Assembly: GCA_965217195.1 (NCBI GenBank)
Contig: CBDCHL010000005.1
Location: 682,001-746,000, forward strand
Source: UBA6623 sp965217195
Lineage (GTDB): Bacteria; Acidobacteriota; Terriglobia; Bryobacterales; UBA6623
Reading direction: 5' to 3'
Length of the DNA: 64,000 nucleotides
The notes under the pieces are model-generated. The model was not told the origin of the DNA. It did not search any database and saw only the letters and a program-made list of their open reading frames with translations. Both the position numbers and the translations under genes were made by a program. Of this stretch, positions 32,097 to 41,258 are shown piece after piece (the first letter of the stretch is position 1; every line of letters begins with the position of its first letter).

Positions 32097-33727
32097 AAGC
32101 GACTTTCCAGCCGCAACCAGGGCTCCACCCGCCCGATGCCGCCGAACGGGCCGCGCGCGAGGCCCACATGCGGGAGTTGGTCGAGCAACTTCGCGAGCTG
32201 GAAGGGCGCCTCCGTGCGGGAGGTGGCGACGAACGCATAGCCAAACAGCACGCGGCGGGCAAGCTGACCGCTCGCGAAAGAACCGCGCAGCTTATCGACC
32301 CCGGCACGTCATTCCTGGAGATCGGTCTGCTCGTCGCCTGGGATCAATACGACGGCAAGGCCCCGGCGGCGGGCGTCGTCACCGGGCTGGGAAATGTTTC
32401 GGGCCGATCGGTCGCAATTGTGGCGAACGACTCGACGGTTAAAGCCGGCTCTTGGTGGCCCGAGACCGTTCCCAAGATGGTGCGGATGCAGCACATCGCT
32501 ATGCGATGTCGCATCCCGATCGTCTATCTCGTGGACTCGGCGGGTGTGAATTTGCCGTTCCAGGAAAGCGTTTTCCCGGGGCGATACGGTGGGGCCCGCA
32601 TCTTCTATAACAATTCGCTCATGCGCCGGGTCCTCAAGGTTCCCCAAATCGCCGCGGTAATGGGTCCTTGTATTGCGGGCGGCGCTTATCTGCCGGCGCT
32701 GAGCGACGTCATCATCATGGTCGAGGGGACGAGCTTTATGGGTCTCGGGGGGCCGAATCTCGTCAAAGGAGCGATTGGGAAGTCCGTCGACGCGGAGACG
32801 CTGGGGGGCGCCGCGACGCATACCGAGCTCAGTGGCGTCGCGCACTACAAGACCGCGAACGACGAGGAATGCATCGAGCTGATGCGGCAACGCATCGGCG
32901 ACCTGCCGCGCTCGGCCTGTAACGCTTCCGGCGAGGCTTCCGAACCGCTACTCGATCCGGACGAAATCGATTCGGTCTTGCCGGCCGATCCCCGCTTGCC
33001 CTACGACATGCTCGATATCGTCCACCGCGTCGTGGACGCCGAGGCATTCGCGGAGTTCATGGCCGACCATGCGCCCGAAGTGCTTTGCGCCAACGTTCGA
33101 GTGGCGGGCCGGCCGGTAGGGCTGATCGCGAACCGCCGTGGGTTTCTGCGCCAGGGTGACAAGACTCGTATTGGAGCGATCATTTATACCGAAAGCGCCC
33201 GCAAGGTTTCACATTTTGTCGAAACGTGCGACCGACAAGGGCTGCCGCTGGTGTATCTCCAAGACGTATCGGGATTCATGGTCGGACCCGAAGCCGAGCA
33301 CAGCGGCATCATTCGTGCCGGGGCTCAAATGGTGGAGAGTATGGCCTGCGCGCGGGTTCCGAAGATCGTGGTGACGGTGAACCATGCCGGGGGGGCGGGC
33401 TATTACGCCATGGCGGGACAGGGTTTTGATCCCGATTTCATCTTCAGTTGGCCCACGGCGCGCGTGGGGGTGATGGAAGGCGAGTCGGCTGTGCAAGCGC
33501 TCTACGCGGCCGAGTTGGCGCGCCTCCAGAAGGCAGACGAGCCGGTGAGCGAAGAGTTGGCTGAAGCGATGGACGCCACGAGAACCGACTACGAACGTTA
33601 TCTGGACCCGAAGTGGAGTGCGGCTCGCGGCTTCGTCGACGCGGTCATCGAACCGCGCAACACGAGGGGGGTCATTACCGCATGTTTGGAAGCAGCCGCG
33701 GATGCAAAGCCGTTGATCGAGCCTTAA
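32093..33727 (+). CDS. acyl-CoA carboxylase, carboxyltransferase (beta) subunit
   Basis: The 544-residue protein has both crotonase-like halves of the carboxyltransferase. The N-half has KLTARERTAQLIDPGTSFLE near 60, VTGLGNVSGRSVAIVANDST, PIVYLVDSAGVNLPFQESVF, IAAVMGPCIAGGAYLPALSD and GVAHYKTANDEE. The C-half has GLIANRRGFLRQGDKTRIGA, PLVYLQDVSGFMVGPEAEHS, KIVVTVNHAGGAGYYAMAGQG and ARVGVMEGESAV. This layout fits methylcrotonyl-, propionyl- or geranyl-CoA carboxylases. The biotin carboxylase partner is missing from the window. The next gene but one is AtuA-like, which suggests branched or terpenoid acyl-CoA breakdown. The frame is open upstream, but the start at 32093 is fixed by the ATGA overlap. 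Confidence 0.85.
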   Translation: MKATFQPQPGLHPPDAAERAAREAHMRELVEQLRELEGRLRAGGGDERIAKQHAAGKLTARERTAQLIDPGTSFLEIGLLVAWDQYDGKAPAAGVVTGLGNVSGRSVAIVANDSTVKAGSWWPETVPKMVRMQHIAMRCRIPIVYLVDSAGVNLPFQESVFPGRYGGARIFYNNSLMRRVLKVPQIAAVMGPCIAGGAYLPALSDVIIMVEGTSFMGLGGPNLVKGAIGKSVDAETLGGAATHTELSGVAHYKTANDEECIELMRQRIGDLPRSACNASGEASEPLLDPDEIDSVLPADPRLPYDMLDIVHRVVDAEAFAEFMADHAPEVLCANVRVAGRPVGLIANRRGFLRQGDKTRIGAIIYTESARKVSHFVETCDRQGLPLVYLQDVSGFMVGPEAEHSGIIRAGAQMVESMACARVPKIVVTVNHAGGAGYYAMAGQGFDPDFIFSWPTARVGVMEGESAVQALYAAELARLQKADEPVSEELAEAMDATRTDYERYLDPKWSAARGFVDAVIEPRNTRGVITACLEAAADAKPLIEP

Positions 33728-33769
33728 GGGCAGGGGGGCTGCGAAAGGTTGAGCTTGCGAATGGTGATC

Positions 33770-33787
33770 GGCGGGCTTTCGCCCGCC
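33770..33787. terminator. terminator-like hairpin between carboxylase and AtuA genes
   Basis: GGCGGGC, loop TTTC, GCCCGCC forms a perfect 7-bp stem 43 bases after the carboxylase stop. No T-run follows. Confidence 0.35.
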
Positions 33788-33965
33788 CAGTCGGGACGTG
33801 GCGTGAGCGTCGACGCTTGCCGCGAACGGATTCATCGGTTCGTATCCCTAGAATGCGCGGGACCTCGCACGGCGGAAATACAAGACACGCCCCGATGACT
33901 CGGGGCGCGGCAAGCCTGGCGGCTCACGCCACATCGGAGGCTTCGGCAGCGCGGCAAGCTTGACG

Positions 33966-35327
33966 ATGAAAGACACGATTCGTATCGCGAACGGACAGGG
34001 CTTCTGGGGCGACTGGCTCGACGCTCCCGTGCGGCAGGTGGAACAGGGACCGATCGACTATTTGGTGCTCGACTACCTGGCCGAGATCACGATGTCGATT
34101 CTGCAAAAGCAGAAGCAGCGTAGTTCGGAGTTCGGATACGCGCGGGATTTCGTTGGGTTGACAGCGAGGCTGTTCCCGCAATTGATCGAGAAGGACATCC
34201 GTGTCATTTCGAATGCCGGCGGCGTCAACCCGACGGCCTGCGCCGAGGCCGTAGTCGGGAAAGCCAGCGAGCTCGGGCTGAGCGGAGCCAAAGTGGCCGT
34301 CGTTCGCGGGGACGGTATCTTTGATCGCTTCGACGAGATGCTGTCGCGGGGCGTGCGGTTCGACGATATCGATACCGGGCGGCCGATCCAGGATATTCGC
34401 TCTCGCCTTCTCAGCGCCAACGTCTACCTTGGGGCGTTTCCGTTGGTGGAAGCGCTCGAAACGGGCGCTCATGTCGTTATCGCCGGGCGCTCGACCGATA
34501 CGGCTCTCACTCTGGCACCGATGGTGTATGAGTTCGGCTGGGCCGACGACGATTGGGACAAGTTGGCCGCGGGCACTATCGCCGGGCATTTAATCGAATG
34601 TGGCGCGCAAGCCACCGGCGGCAATTGCCAAGTCGATTGGCAGTCGATTCCGGACTTGGCGAACGTAGGCTTCCCGATCATCGAAGCTCGGCCCGACGGT
34701 GGCTTCCACATCACCAAGCACCCGGGCACCGGCGGACGCATCACCACCGCGGTCGTCAAAGAACAACTGCTTTACGAACTCGGTGATCCTCACGATTACA
34801 TCACGCCCGATTGCTCGGCCGACTTCACCAGCATTCACCTCGAGGACTACGGAGAAGATCGCGTTTCGGTCAGCGGTATTCGCGGCGGTCCGCGCCCGCC
34901 GACTCTGAAGACCTCGATGACCTACTCGGCCGGCTGGAAGGCGATCGGGACGATGGTTTTCAGTTGGCCCGATGCCATCGAGAAGGCGCAAGCGGCCGAT
35001 CGCATTGTGCGGGAACGGCTTGATGCCTTGGGCCTGAGGTTCGACGAGATTCACACCGAGCTACTGGGAGTCAACGCTTGCCACGGGAGCTTGGCGCCGC
35101 CGCGCGATGACGCGGCCGAAGTCCAATTGCGCATCGGCGCTCGTGGACCCGATCGCGCCGCTGTGGACCGTTTCACGCGGGAGTTGATTCCCTTGGTGCT
35201 GACGGGGCCGCCGACCGCGACGGGGGTGGGTGAGGGGCGGCCGCCCGTGCGGGAGGTGGTCGCGTATTGGTCGTCGTTGTTGCCGCGCGAGGAGATTGCG
35301 CCGCGGGTTGAGGTTCATGAGGTGTAG
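33966..35327 (+). CDS. AtuA-family protein (DUF1446)
   Basis: The 453-residue protein shows the AtuA/DUF1446 pattern: TIRIANGQGFWGDWLDAPVR at the start, DYLVLDYLAEITMSILQKQK, VISNAGGVNPTACAEAVVG, LETGAHVVIAGRSTDTALTL, LIECGAQATGGNCQVDWQS and VTGPPTA-like LTGPPTATGVGEGRP at the end. AtuA is needed for acyclic terpene (citronellol, geraniol) use in Pseudomonas, but its reaction is unknown. Its position behind an acyl-CoA carboxylase beta gene supports a link with acyl-CoA catabolism. A TTG at 33960 is an alternative start; both give nearly the same protein. The preceding 230 bases are non-coding. Confidence 0.85.
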   Translation: MKDTIRIANGQGFWGDWLDAPVRQVEQGPIDYLVLDYLAEITMSILQKQKQRSSEFGYARDFVGLTARLFPQLIEKDIRVISNAGGVNPTACAEAVVGKASELGLSGAKVAVVRGDGIFDRFDEMLSRGVRFDDIDTGRPIQDIRSRLLSANVYLGAFPLVEALETGAHVVIAGRSTDTALTLAPMVYEFGWADDDWDKLAAGTIAGHLIECGAQATGGNCQVDWQSIPDLANVGFPIIEARPDGGFHITKHPGTGGRITTAVVKEQLLYELGDPHDYITPDCSADFTSIHLEDYGEDRVSVSGIRGGPRPPTLKTSMTYSAGWKAIGTMVFSWPDAIEKAQAADRIVRERLDALGLRFDEIHTELLGVNACHGSLAPPRDDAAEVQLRIGARGPDRAAVDRFTRELIPLVLTGPPTATGVGEGRPPVREVVAYWSSLLPREEIAPRVEVHEV

Positions 35328-35379
35328 GTGGACTCCGCGAACTCGGGCGGGAAGCGGTCCGTGGGGCCAGCTTAGCGAC

Positions 35380-37902
35380 CTACTGGATGTAACCTAGACT
35401 CCGCAGCCGCTGGAGTTCCTCGTCGCTCATACCCTCGGTCGAGTCGGCTTCGGGCAGTGGCGAAGCGCGCGCCAGGGCGAGGCGCTCTTCGAGTCTAGCC
35501 TTGAGCTTTTCGAGAATCTCGGGTTGCTGTTCGGCAAGGTTGTCTTGATCGAGCGGATCTTCGGTGTGGTTAAAGAGTTCGTATTCCGGGCCTTCTTCAA
35601 TGCGCACGGTGTTGTGAATCAATTTCCAATCCCCGTGAATCACGGCGAAAGACTCGGTGTTGAGCGGCCGGGGCCCGCCGGTTTGCTCAGTTAGATTCTT
35701 TTCGATGAAAGCGCCGCGCGGCTGCCAACCGTAGTTCGCGGCCGCCTCGGCGAGGCCGGATTCCGCTTCGCCGCCGAGGTCGCGCGCGGCGGCCATCAGT
35801 CCCGTCAGACTCTGTCCCTGGATGTTTTCCGGCGCCGCCAAGCCGCTCAACTCAAGCACGGTCGGCATGATGTCGATGTTCTGCACGGTCTCGCGGATGA
35901 CAAGGCCCTCGGGCAGGAACGATGGACCGTGGAACATCAAGGGGACGTTCGTCAGTTCGCCGTAAACCGTCTGTCCGTGCCACATCAAGCCGTGGTCGTG
36001 GAAGCCTTCCCCGTGGTCGGAGGTGAAAACGAGTAGAGTCTTGTCGTCCAATCCCATAGCGCGCAGGCGTTCCATTAGGCGGGCAATTTCGGCGTCCATA
36101 CCCAGAATCGAGCCGTCATACCAACCCTTGAAGTAACCCATCAACTGTTCGCGGTCGACGCCTGATGCGACAACCTCTTTGAGCTTCGGCATGACGCGAT
36201 TCCTGCCCGGCCCGTCGATGAACTTCTTGACCTGTTCGACATTCTTGTCATGTTGTTCCCTTAACGCCGGGTCGGACCAAGTTGCGTGATAAGGCCGCCG
36301 CGGCTCAAAGGGTGAGTGTGGGTCAAAGACGTGGAGGAAGGCGAAGAAAGGCTCGTCGCGGTGTGCTCCCAGCCATGCGCTCAAGCGATCCACGTACGGT
36401 CGGGCGCTCTTGCTGCCGTAATCGCTCTCGGGCACGGAGCCGCGTTCGTGCAGTTCTTCAAAGCCCTGGTGCAAGCTTGTCAGCTTGCCGCTGAACGGGA
36501 CGGAGGAATAGCTCACCGTTGCGTAGCCGGCGTCGCGAAACACCTCGGCCAGGGTGACGGCCGGCGCGGGGAGGCGGTCGGCCATATCCTTGACGCGGTG
36601 AGAACTGGGATAGAGCGAAGTCAGAATCGTAGGGACCGAAACCTTGGTCCAGGTGGCCTGGGCAATGTTGTCGAGAAACAAGGCGCCGCGGCCGGCGAGC
36701 GCGGAAAGAGTCGGCGCAGTTTCGCGTTCATATCCCCAGGGATTGAGGTGATCGCTGCGTAAGGTGTCGGCCACAATGAGGATGATGCCTTGCGGAGTCT
36801 TGTTGCCCGGAACCAGCTTCGAGGCTGTTTCATTGTTTGCTTGCCGGGAGGCTCCGTCGCGGCCGCGAACCGCCACCGTTCCCCAGAAACCTAAGGCACC
36901 GGGTTGTCGGGCTGAAACCGTCAGCGACAACGACACGCTTCGTCCGCCGTGCGTGGAAAGATCGACAGGGGCCGTCTCCCAGCGGTTGGGCGTGGTGAGA
37001 GTGCGTTCGAGGAGCAGCTCGCCGGCCTCCGCGTCGTTGCCTTGGGCCGCAGCACGAATGGAGAAGGTCACCGGGGCGTCCTCGACGGTACCCAAGTGCA
37101 GGTCCAGCCAGGGACGCTGTTGCAAGTCCACGTCAAAGACGATCGATTCGGGAGCGCGGGAAACGAGCGTTTCGCGATAGATCTCGCCCAGCCCCTGCCA
37201 GCCGACGCCGGAGGGGATACGGCTGAGATGTTCCTTGCGCGAAATCAAGCGCACGGATTCTATTTCAAAGTCGGCGCCGGCCGCGTCGGTCGGGCGGATG
37301 AGCAGCTTGTGAAAGTTTGCCAAGGGCGTGGAGCCAGCGTATCGTATGGTGACGGTTTGCATCTCGTCGCCGGCCGCCAAGGGCGAGGAGAAATTCCAGG
37401 GCTGTTGTAGGGGCTTCGCCCGCTCGAGGATTTGCTTGAAGTCGAGGTCGTCGGCACCGCGAGGGGTGGCCATCAGGTTCGCGCCCTTGCCGACCCGCAA
37501 CCGGACTTCGATGGCGTGTAGCAGATCGGGGGAATCGACGCCGTCCTTGTTGTCGACCCAGATGATGGGGAAGTCGGTCGTGGAGCGTCCCAGGAGTCGG
37601 CCGTCCTCGACTCGCAGACCGCTGATGCCGACGCCCGCTTTCCAGCCGAGCATGGCAGTGTCGGGCGAGCCGTCGAGTTCGGAGAAATTCCAGGAGCCGG
37701 CCGACTCCGTTTGCGCGATTTTCGTCGGTACATTGCGAACCGCGTCCTCTCCGAAGCGATCGACGAGACGGATGACGCCGTTCGATGAGCCGCCGCCGCA
37801 GCCGCTAAGAGTTATCAAGCCGAGAGTCGCGAGGGCCGGCCCCCGACAGCAGCGGAAAGAACTGAAAATGGATCCGGGTGAATACCGGCGACCGCGCCTC
37901 AT
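35380..37902 (-). CDS. large sulfatase-like lipoprotein
   Basis: The 840-residue protein has a long lipoprotein signal (lipobox LITLSGC, Cys about 35), followed by about 330 residues of beta-rich sequence of unknown type (ESAGSWNFSELDGSPDTAML, APVTFSIRAAAQGNDA). From about residue 370 there is a sulfatase/alkaline phosphatase fold: GIILIVADTLRSDHLNPWGY with the metal Asp, PTLSALAGRGALFLDNIAQA, FFAFLHVFDPHSPFEP, LLVFTSDHGEGFHDHGLMWH with metal Asp and His, NVPLMFHGP and IMPTVLELSGL. The region of the nucleophile reads QATWTKVSVPTILTSLYP and does not have the C/S-x-P-x-R maturation motif, so a Thr or Ser nucleophile, as in related phosphoesterases, is more likely than formylglycine. Confidence 0.8.
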   Translation of the reverse strand: MRRGRRYSPGSIFSSFRCCRGPALATLGLITLSGCGGGSSNGVIRLVDRFGEDAVRNVPTKIAQTESAGSWNFSELDGSPDTAMLGWKAGVGISGLRVEDGRLLGRSTTDFPIIWVDNKDGVDSPDLLHAIEVRLRVGKGANLMATPRGADDLDFKQILERAKPLQQPWNFSSPLAAGDEMQTVTIRYAGSTPLANFHKLLIRPTDAAGADFEIESVRLISRKEHLSRIPSGVGWQGLGEIYRETLVSRAPESIVFDVDLQQRPWLDLHLGTVEDAPVTFSIRAAAQGNDAEAGELLLERTLTTPNRWETAPVDLSTHGGRSVSLSLTVSARQPGALGFWGTVAVRGRDGASRQANNETASKLVPGNKTPQGIILIVADTLRSDHLNPWGYERETAPTLSALAGRGALFLDNIAQATWTKVSVPTILTSLYPSSHRVKDMADRLPAPAVTLAEVFRDAGYATVSYSSVPFSGKLTSLHQGFEELHERGSVPESDYGSKSARPYVDRLSAWLGAHRDEPFFAFLHVFDPHSPFEPRRPYHATWSDPALREQHDKNVEQVKKFIDGPGRNRVMPKLKEVVASGVDREQLMGYFKGWYDGSILGMDAEIARLMERLRAMGLDDKTLLVFTSDHGEGFHDHGLMWHGQTVYGELTNVPLMFHGPSFLPEGLVIRETVQNIDIMPTVLELSGLAAPENIQGQSLTGLMAAARDLGGEAESGLAEAAANYGWQPRGAFIEKNLTEQTGGPRPLNTESFAVIHGDWKLIHNTVRIEEGPEYELFNHTEDPLDQDNLAEQQPEILEKLKARLEERLALARASPLPEADSTEGMSDEELQRLRSLGYIQ

Positions 37903-38167
37903 GACGCCTCCTGTTCGTGGGACTGCCGACGCCGGTTTAGAAGCCCGCGCGGCTCGCCTATTCTAGGTCTTGCGCGGCGGTAGGGTCAAGGTGCTGAAGC
38001 GCCGGGACGAAGCGCCCTCGGCGAATAACGGGTCCGGAACCGGCGGCATGGGCTTCCGAGTAACTTTTGTGATTCAACTCCGTAAACCAAGACGGGTCGG
38101 ACGGTCAGCAGCGAACCCGGTAAACCGGGTTCCGCTGCATGTTTCCGTTACAATAGGAAAAATCAAT

Positions 38168-38244
38168 CGGGCCGTAGCGCAGCCTGGTAGCGCGCTTCCT
38201 TGGGGTGGAAGAGGTCCCGAGTTCAAATCTCGGCGGCCCGACCA
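38168..38244 (+). tRNA. tRNA-Pro(GGG)
   Basis: The sequence folds as acceptor CGGGCCG/CGGCCCG, D-arm with AGCCTGGTAGC, anticodon stem CTTCC/GGAAG with loop TTGGGGT (anticodon GGG), T-arm CCGAGTTCAAATCTCGG and an encoded CCA. Confidence 0.95.
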
Positions 38245-38388
38245 GCTTTTCAAAATCAACGACTTAGCGTCTTGAGTGTCAATTCCTCCGATTGCGTTGG
38301 CCTGCTCCGCGGATATTCTCTCCTATGCCGGCGGGGAGTTCATGGTTCGCGTAGACGGGCCGGTGAAACGGCAAGCGGCCCGAGGAAT

Positions 38389-38475
38389 TGGTGCGAACGG
38401 GGGGAGTCGAACCCCCACTCCCTCTCGGGAACTAGAACCTAAATCTAGCGCGTCTGCCGGTTCCGCCACGTTCGC
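38389..38475 (-). tRNA. tRNA-Leu(TAG)
   Basis: On the minus strand acceptor GCGAACG/CGTTCGC, the anticodon stem CTAGA/TCTAG with loop TTTAGGT (anticodon TAG), a long variable arm (TTCCCGAGAGGGAG), T-arm GGGGGTTCGACTCCCCC and encoded CCA are all present. It is the likely attachment site of the integrase relic beside it. Confidence 0.95.
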
Positions 38476-38696
38476 ATCTTCTCATTTAACAATTCACGGC
38501 GTCCGAAATCAGCGCTTGACGGTTTTGGTCTTGTTTCGGCCTTTTCAAGCTGTTGTTCAACTTCGGCCAAGTGCTGTTCGAGCGTAGCTGCCGCGTCGTG
38601 GAGACCGCGTTCACTTACGATATTGTATCGATCGAACACAGAAGCCGTCTTCCAAATGCCGATAGCCATGACCACCCGCTCAGATATACCTGCCTG
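38476..38696 (-). pseudogene. C-terminal relic of a tyrosine recombinase (integrase) at tRNA-Leu
   Basis: The frame reads AGISERVVMAIGIWKTASVF then DRYNIVSERGLHDAAATLEQ, the end of phage-type integrases (usually AG.pe.v.m...GHktrsvFdRYnivse.Dl..A). The nucleophile region FDRYNIV is kept. A TAG lies directly upstream of the fragment at about 38697, so the catalytic Arg and His boxes are gone. The frame continues into tRNA-Leu, as is common for integrases of elements inserted at a tRNA 3' or 5' end. The rest of the element is not visible. Confidence 0.65.
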
Positions 38697-39107
38697 CTAG
38701 GTGGCGGGCGCCTGTTCGGCGCAGTTCGTGCAAGACCTTGGCGTGCGTGCCCTGTTCGGCATCCTACAGGCAACCATCCTTCATCAGATCGGGATGAACC
38801 ACCGCGACCTGGTCTGTTCCCACGACGGTCGCAACGAGCGCCTCACCGACGAGTACTCCGCCCTCGTCGTCACGGAGATTCCGGGCTCGTAAGAATGGCA
38901 AGTGCGTCCCCACCTGCCGCGGGCCTCTTGTTCGCGCCGGGCACGATGCAGCAAGGCATGCGTCAGCCGCGTTCCCAGCCGTTCCAGCGCCACCCCCGAA
39001 GAGCGCTGCGCTCACGGTCGTTCGTTTGAAGCACCGCTCGCCACCGCATGGGCTCGCCGACGGTCCTCGATGCCGGCTCTGGTGCCCCCCGTGGGAGAAT
39101 AGGCAGG
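38697..39107. other. non-coding stretch, possibly element remnant
   Basis: Short open frames exist on both strands but none resembles a protein I know. It lies between the integrase relic and an intact gene and may be decayed mobile DNA. Confidence 0.3.
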
Positions 39108-40154
39108 ATGAAACGTCTAGCGAACGCCGCACGCCTTGCCTGCCGACCAACCGCATGGCCCGCTGCGGTTCTCTTCGCCTTTTGGGCCGCCGGCGCCTGC
39201 GTTGCTTCGGCGGAAGGTCCGGTCTTCCTGGCGTTCCTCGGCGATAGCGGTACCGGCGATGCTCGGCAGCGGCAAGTCAGCTCGCAATTGCAACGCGTCG
39301 CGACCCTAGGGAAGCTCGACTACGTTTTCCTGCTCGGCGACAACATCTACAACAAGGGTGAGTCGAAGTACATCAAGCCGAAGTTTCTCGATGTCTATCA
39401 ACCTTTGTTCGCAAAGGACATCCCGTTCCACGCCGCGCTCGGCAACCACGACGTGAAATCCTGCGACTTAGCCGAGAGCAACCCGCTGCCAAGCGACGCG
39501 GGAGCCTATGAAGACTGCGAGGTCTCGGATCAGCTCGCGGATATGCGCTTCGGGTATCCCGAAGGGAAACGGTATTACAGCGTGACCGGCCCCGGTGCCC
39601 CTGCGCTCTTCGAAGTCTTCGTGATCGATACCAATACGCTGGCGACGCGGCACTATCTGGACGAGGACTTGCCGCCTGACTTGGCTCAGCTAACCTGGCT
39701 CCGTCAAGCTCTTGAAGCATCGAACGCGACCTGGAAAATCGTCGCCATGCACAATGCGATGCATACGCCCGACCCGAGGACATTCCTGGGCATCGAAGGG
39801 CACAAACCCGAGCTGGGTTTGCAATTGCAGCTTGAGAAGCTCTTCCGCGATCGCCACGTTGACGCAGTCTTTCAAGGACACAATCACTTCTACGCCCGCC
39901 TGCTGCCGTTGAGCGGTGTGCGCTATTTTGTCTCCGGCGGGGGTGGCAGGCGGCCGTACGCGTTCAAGTTCAAGCCCGGTTACGTTGTTCCGAACGCCGA
40001 ACGGGGGAAATTCAACCACTTCGTGCATGTACGCGTAAGCAAAACCGCTTTTGATTTCTGCACCGTTGACGCGGACGGCGCCATTCGAGACAGCGGAGGT
40101 TTCCGCCGCAACGGCAGCGCGGCGCCCGGTTACGGTTCGGACTGCCGGTTCTAG
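39108..40154 (+). CDS. exported metallophosphoesterase, purple acid phosphatase type
   Basis: The 348-residue protein has a signal peptide (AAVLFAFWAAGACVASAEGP) and the calcineurin-like dimetal motifs in order: FLAFLGDSGTGDARQ (GDxG), FLLGDNIYNKG (GDN), HAALGNHDVKSCD (GNHD), KIVAMHNAMHTPDPR in place of the usual GHHP/H, and DAVFQGHNHFYARLLP (GHxH). This order matches the small tartrate-resistant acid phosphatase type. Hydrolysis of phosphomonoesters in the periplasm is predicted. The inner Asp-Tyr region is YVFLLGDNIY, as in PAPs. Start at 39108 with AGG upstream; earlier frame positions overlap non-coding DNA. Confidence 0.85.
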   Translation: MKRLANAARLACRPTAWPAAVLFAFWAAGACVASAEGPVFLAFLGDSGTGDARQRQVSSQLQRVATLGKLDYVFLLGDNIYNKGESKYIKPKFLDVYQPLFAKDIPFHAALGNHDVKSCDLAESNPLPSDAGAYEDCEVSDQLADMRFGYPEGKRYYSVTGPGAPALFEVFVIDTNTLATRHYLDEDLPPDLAQLTWLRQALEASNATWKIVAMHNAMHTPDPRTFLGIEGHKPELGLQLQLEKLFRDRHVDAVFQGHNHFYARLLPLSGVRYFVSGGGGRRPYAFKFKPGYVVPNAERGKFNHFVHVRVSKTAFDFCTVDADGAIRDSGGFRRNGSAAPGYGSDCRF

Positions 40155-40361
40155 AGAGGTTCTTGGACTGAACGGCGGCCGGCGCTGTTCCGGGGGAGCG
40201 AAGAGCCCGGAACATCCTTAGGACCTGAAGGGTGTACGTCGCAGCGCCCAAGTTCCTGCGAAAATAGCAAGGTCGTGGGCCGGCCGAGCCGATCCGACGC
40301 TGATCCGAAAGGCGACTGTTCACCTGCCGGACGGAGATGACGGACAAGGAGACACCAGGAC

Positions 40362-41258
40362 ATGAATCGACGCAACTTCCTTTCCGGCAGTGCGGCGGCA
40401 ACGGCAATGGGGGCCGCGGCCCAAGCACAAAGCAACGCCCCGAAATTCAAGCTCAAGTACGCGCCGCATCCGGGCATGTTCAAGCATTCCGCGGGTGAAG
40501 ATATCCTCGGCCAGATTCGTTTCTCCGCCGATCAGGGCTTCACGGCCTGGGAGGACAACGGCGCCGGCCGCCGTCCCGTGGATCTGCAAAACAAGATCGG
40601 CGAAACGATCGACGAGCTCGGCATGACGATGGGTGTCTTCGTTTCCTTTGGCGATTTCGGCAGGAACGATTTCGTCACTCGCACGGACAAGGAATACCAG
40701 GACGAAATCCGCAAGGCGATGCGTAACGCGGTCGAAGTCGCCAAGCGGGTTAACGCGGTTTGGACGACCGTGGTTCCGAATTCCGTCAACCAGAAACTGG
40801 ATCCCGGCTTCCAACGGGCCAATTGCATCGCCAACCTAAAGGCGATGGCGGAAGTTTGCGAACCGGCCGGCTTGGTGATGGTGCTGGAACCTCTGAATTG
40901 GTATGCGAATCACCCCGGGCTGTTCCTCCGCACCGTGCCGCAGGCCTATGCGATTTGCAAGGCGGTCGACTCGCCGAGCTGCAAAATCCTCAACGACCTG
41001 TATCATCAGCAGATCGACGTGGGGAATCTGATCCCCAATCTCGAAGCCGCCTGGGACGAAACCCCCTACTACCAGGTCGGTGACAATCCGGGCCGGAAGG
41101 AGCCTACCACCGGAGAAATCAATTACAAGAACATCTTTCGCCTGCTTCACCGTCGTGGCTTTGACGGAGTAATCGGCATGGAGCACGGCAACAGCCGTCC
41201 GGGGAAGGAAGGCGAAGAGGCCGTTATTGCGGCGTATCGAGAGGTGGACGATTTCTGA
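40362..41258 (+). CDS. TIM-barrel hydroxypyruvate isomerase-like protein with Tat signal
   Basis: The 298-residue protein begins NRRNFLSGSAAATAMGAAAQA, a twin-arginine signal, and goes on as an AP-endonuclease-2-type (xylose isomerase-like) barrel: KLKYAPHPGMFKHSAGEDIL, FTAWEDNGAGRRPVDLQNK, VWTTVVPNSVNQKLDPGFQR, GLVMVLEPLNWYANHPGLFL with a metal Glu, CKILNDLYHQQIDVGNLIPN with metal Asp and His, VGDNPGRKEPTTGEINYKNI and GVIGMEHGNSRPG with the last Glu. These four metal ligands fit the hydroxypyruvate isomerase/sugar epimerase group. The substrate of exported members is unknown. A ribosome site (AAGGAG) lies upstream. Confidence 0.85.
   Translation: MNRRNFLSGSAAATAMGAAAQAQSNAPKFKLKYAPHPGMFKHSAGEDILGQIRFSADQGFTAWEDNGAGRRPVDLQNKIGETIDELGMTMGVFVSFGDFGRNDFVTRTDKEYQDEIRKAMRNAVEVAKRVNAVWTTVVPNSVNQKLDPGFQRANCIANLKAMAEVCEPAGLVMVLEPLNWYANHPGLFLRTVPQAYAICKAVDSPSCKILNDLYHQQIDVGNLIPNLEAAWDETPYYQVGDNPGRKEPTTGEINYKNIFRLLHRRGFDGVIGMEHGNSRPGKEGEEAVIAAYREVDDF

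Noticed and set aside
38701..39156. Genes in short open frames between integrase relic and phosphatase
   Set aside because: Several overlapping frames on both strands, none with recognisable domains or ribosome sites.
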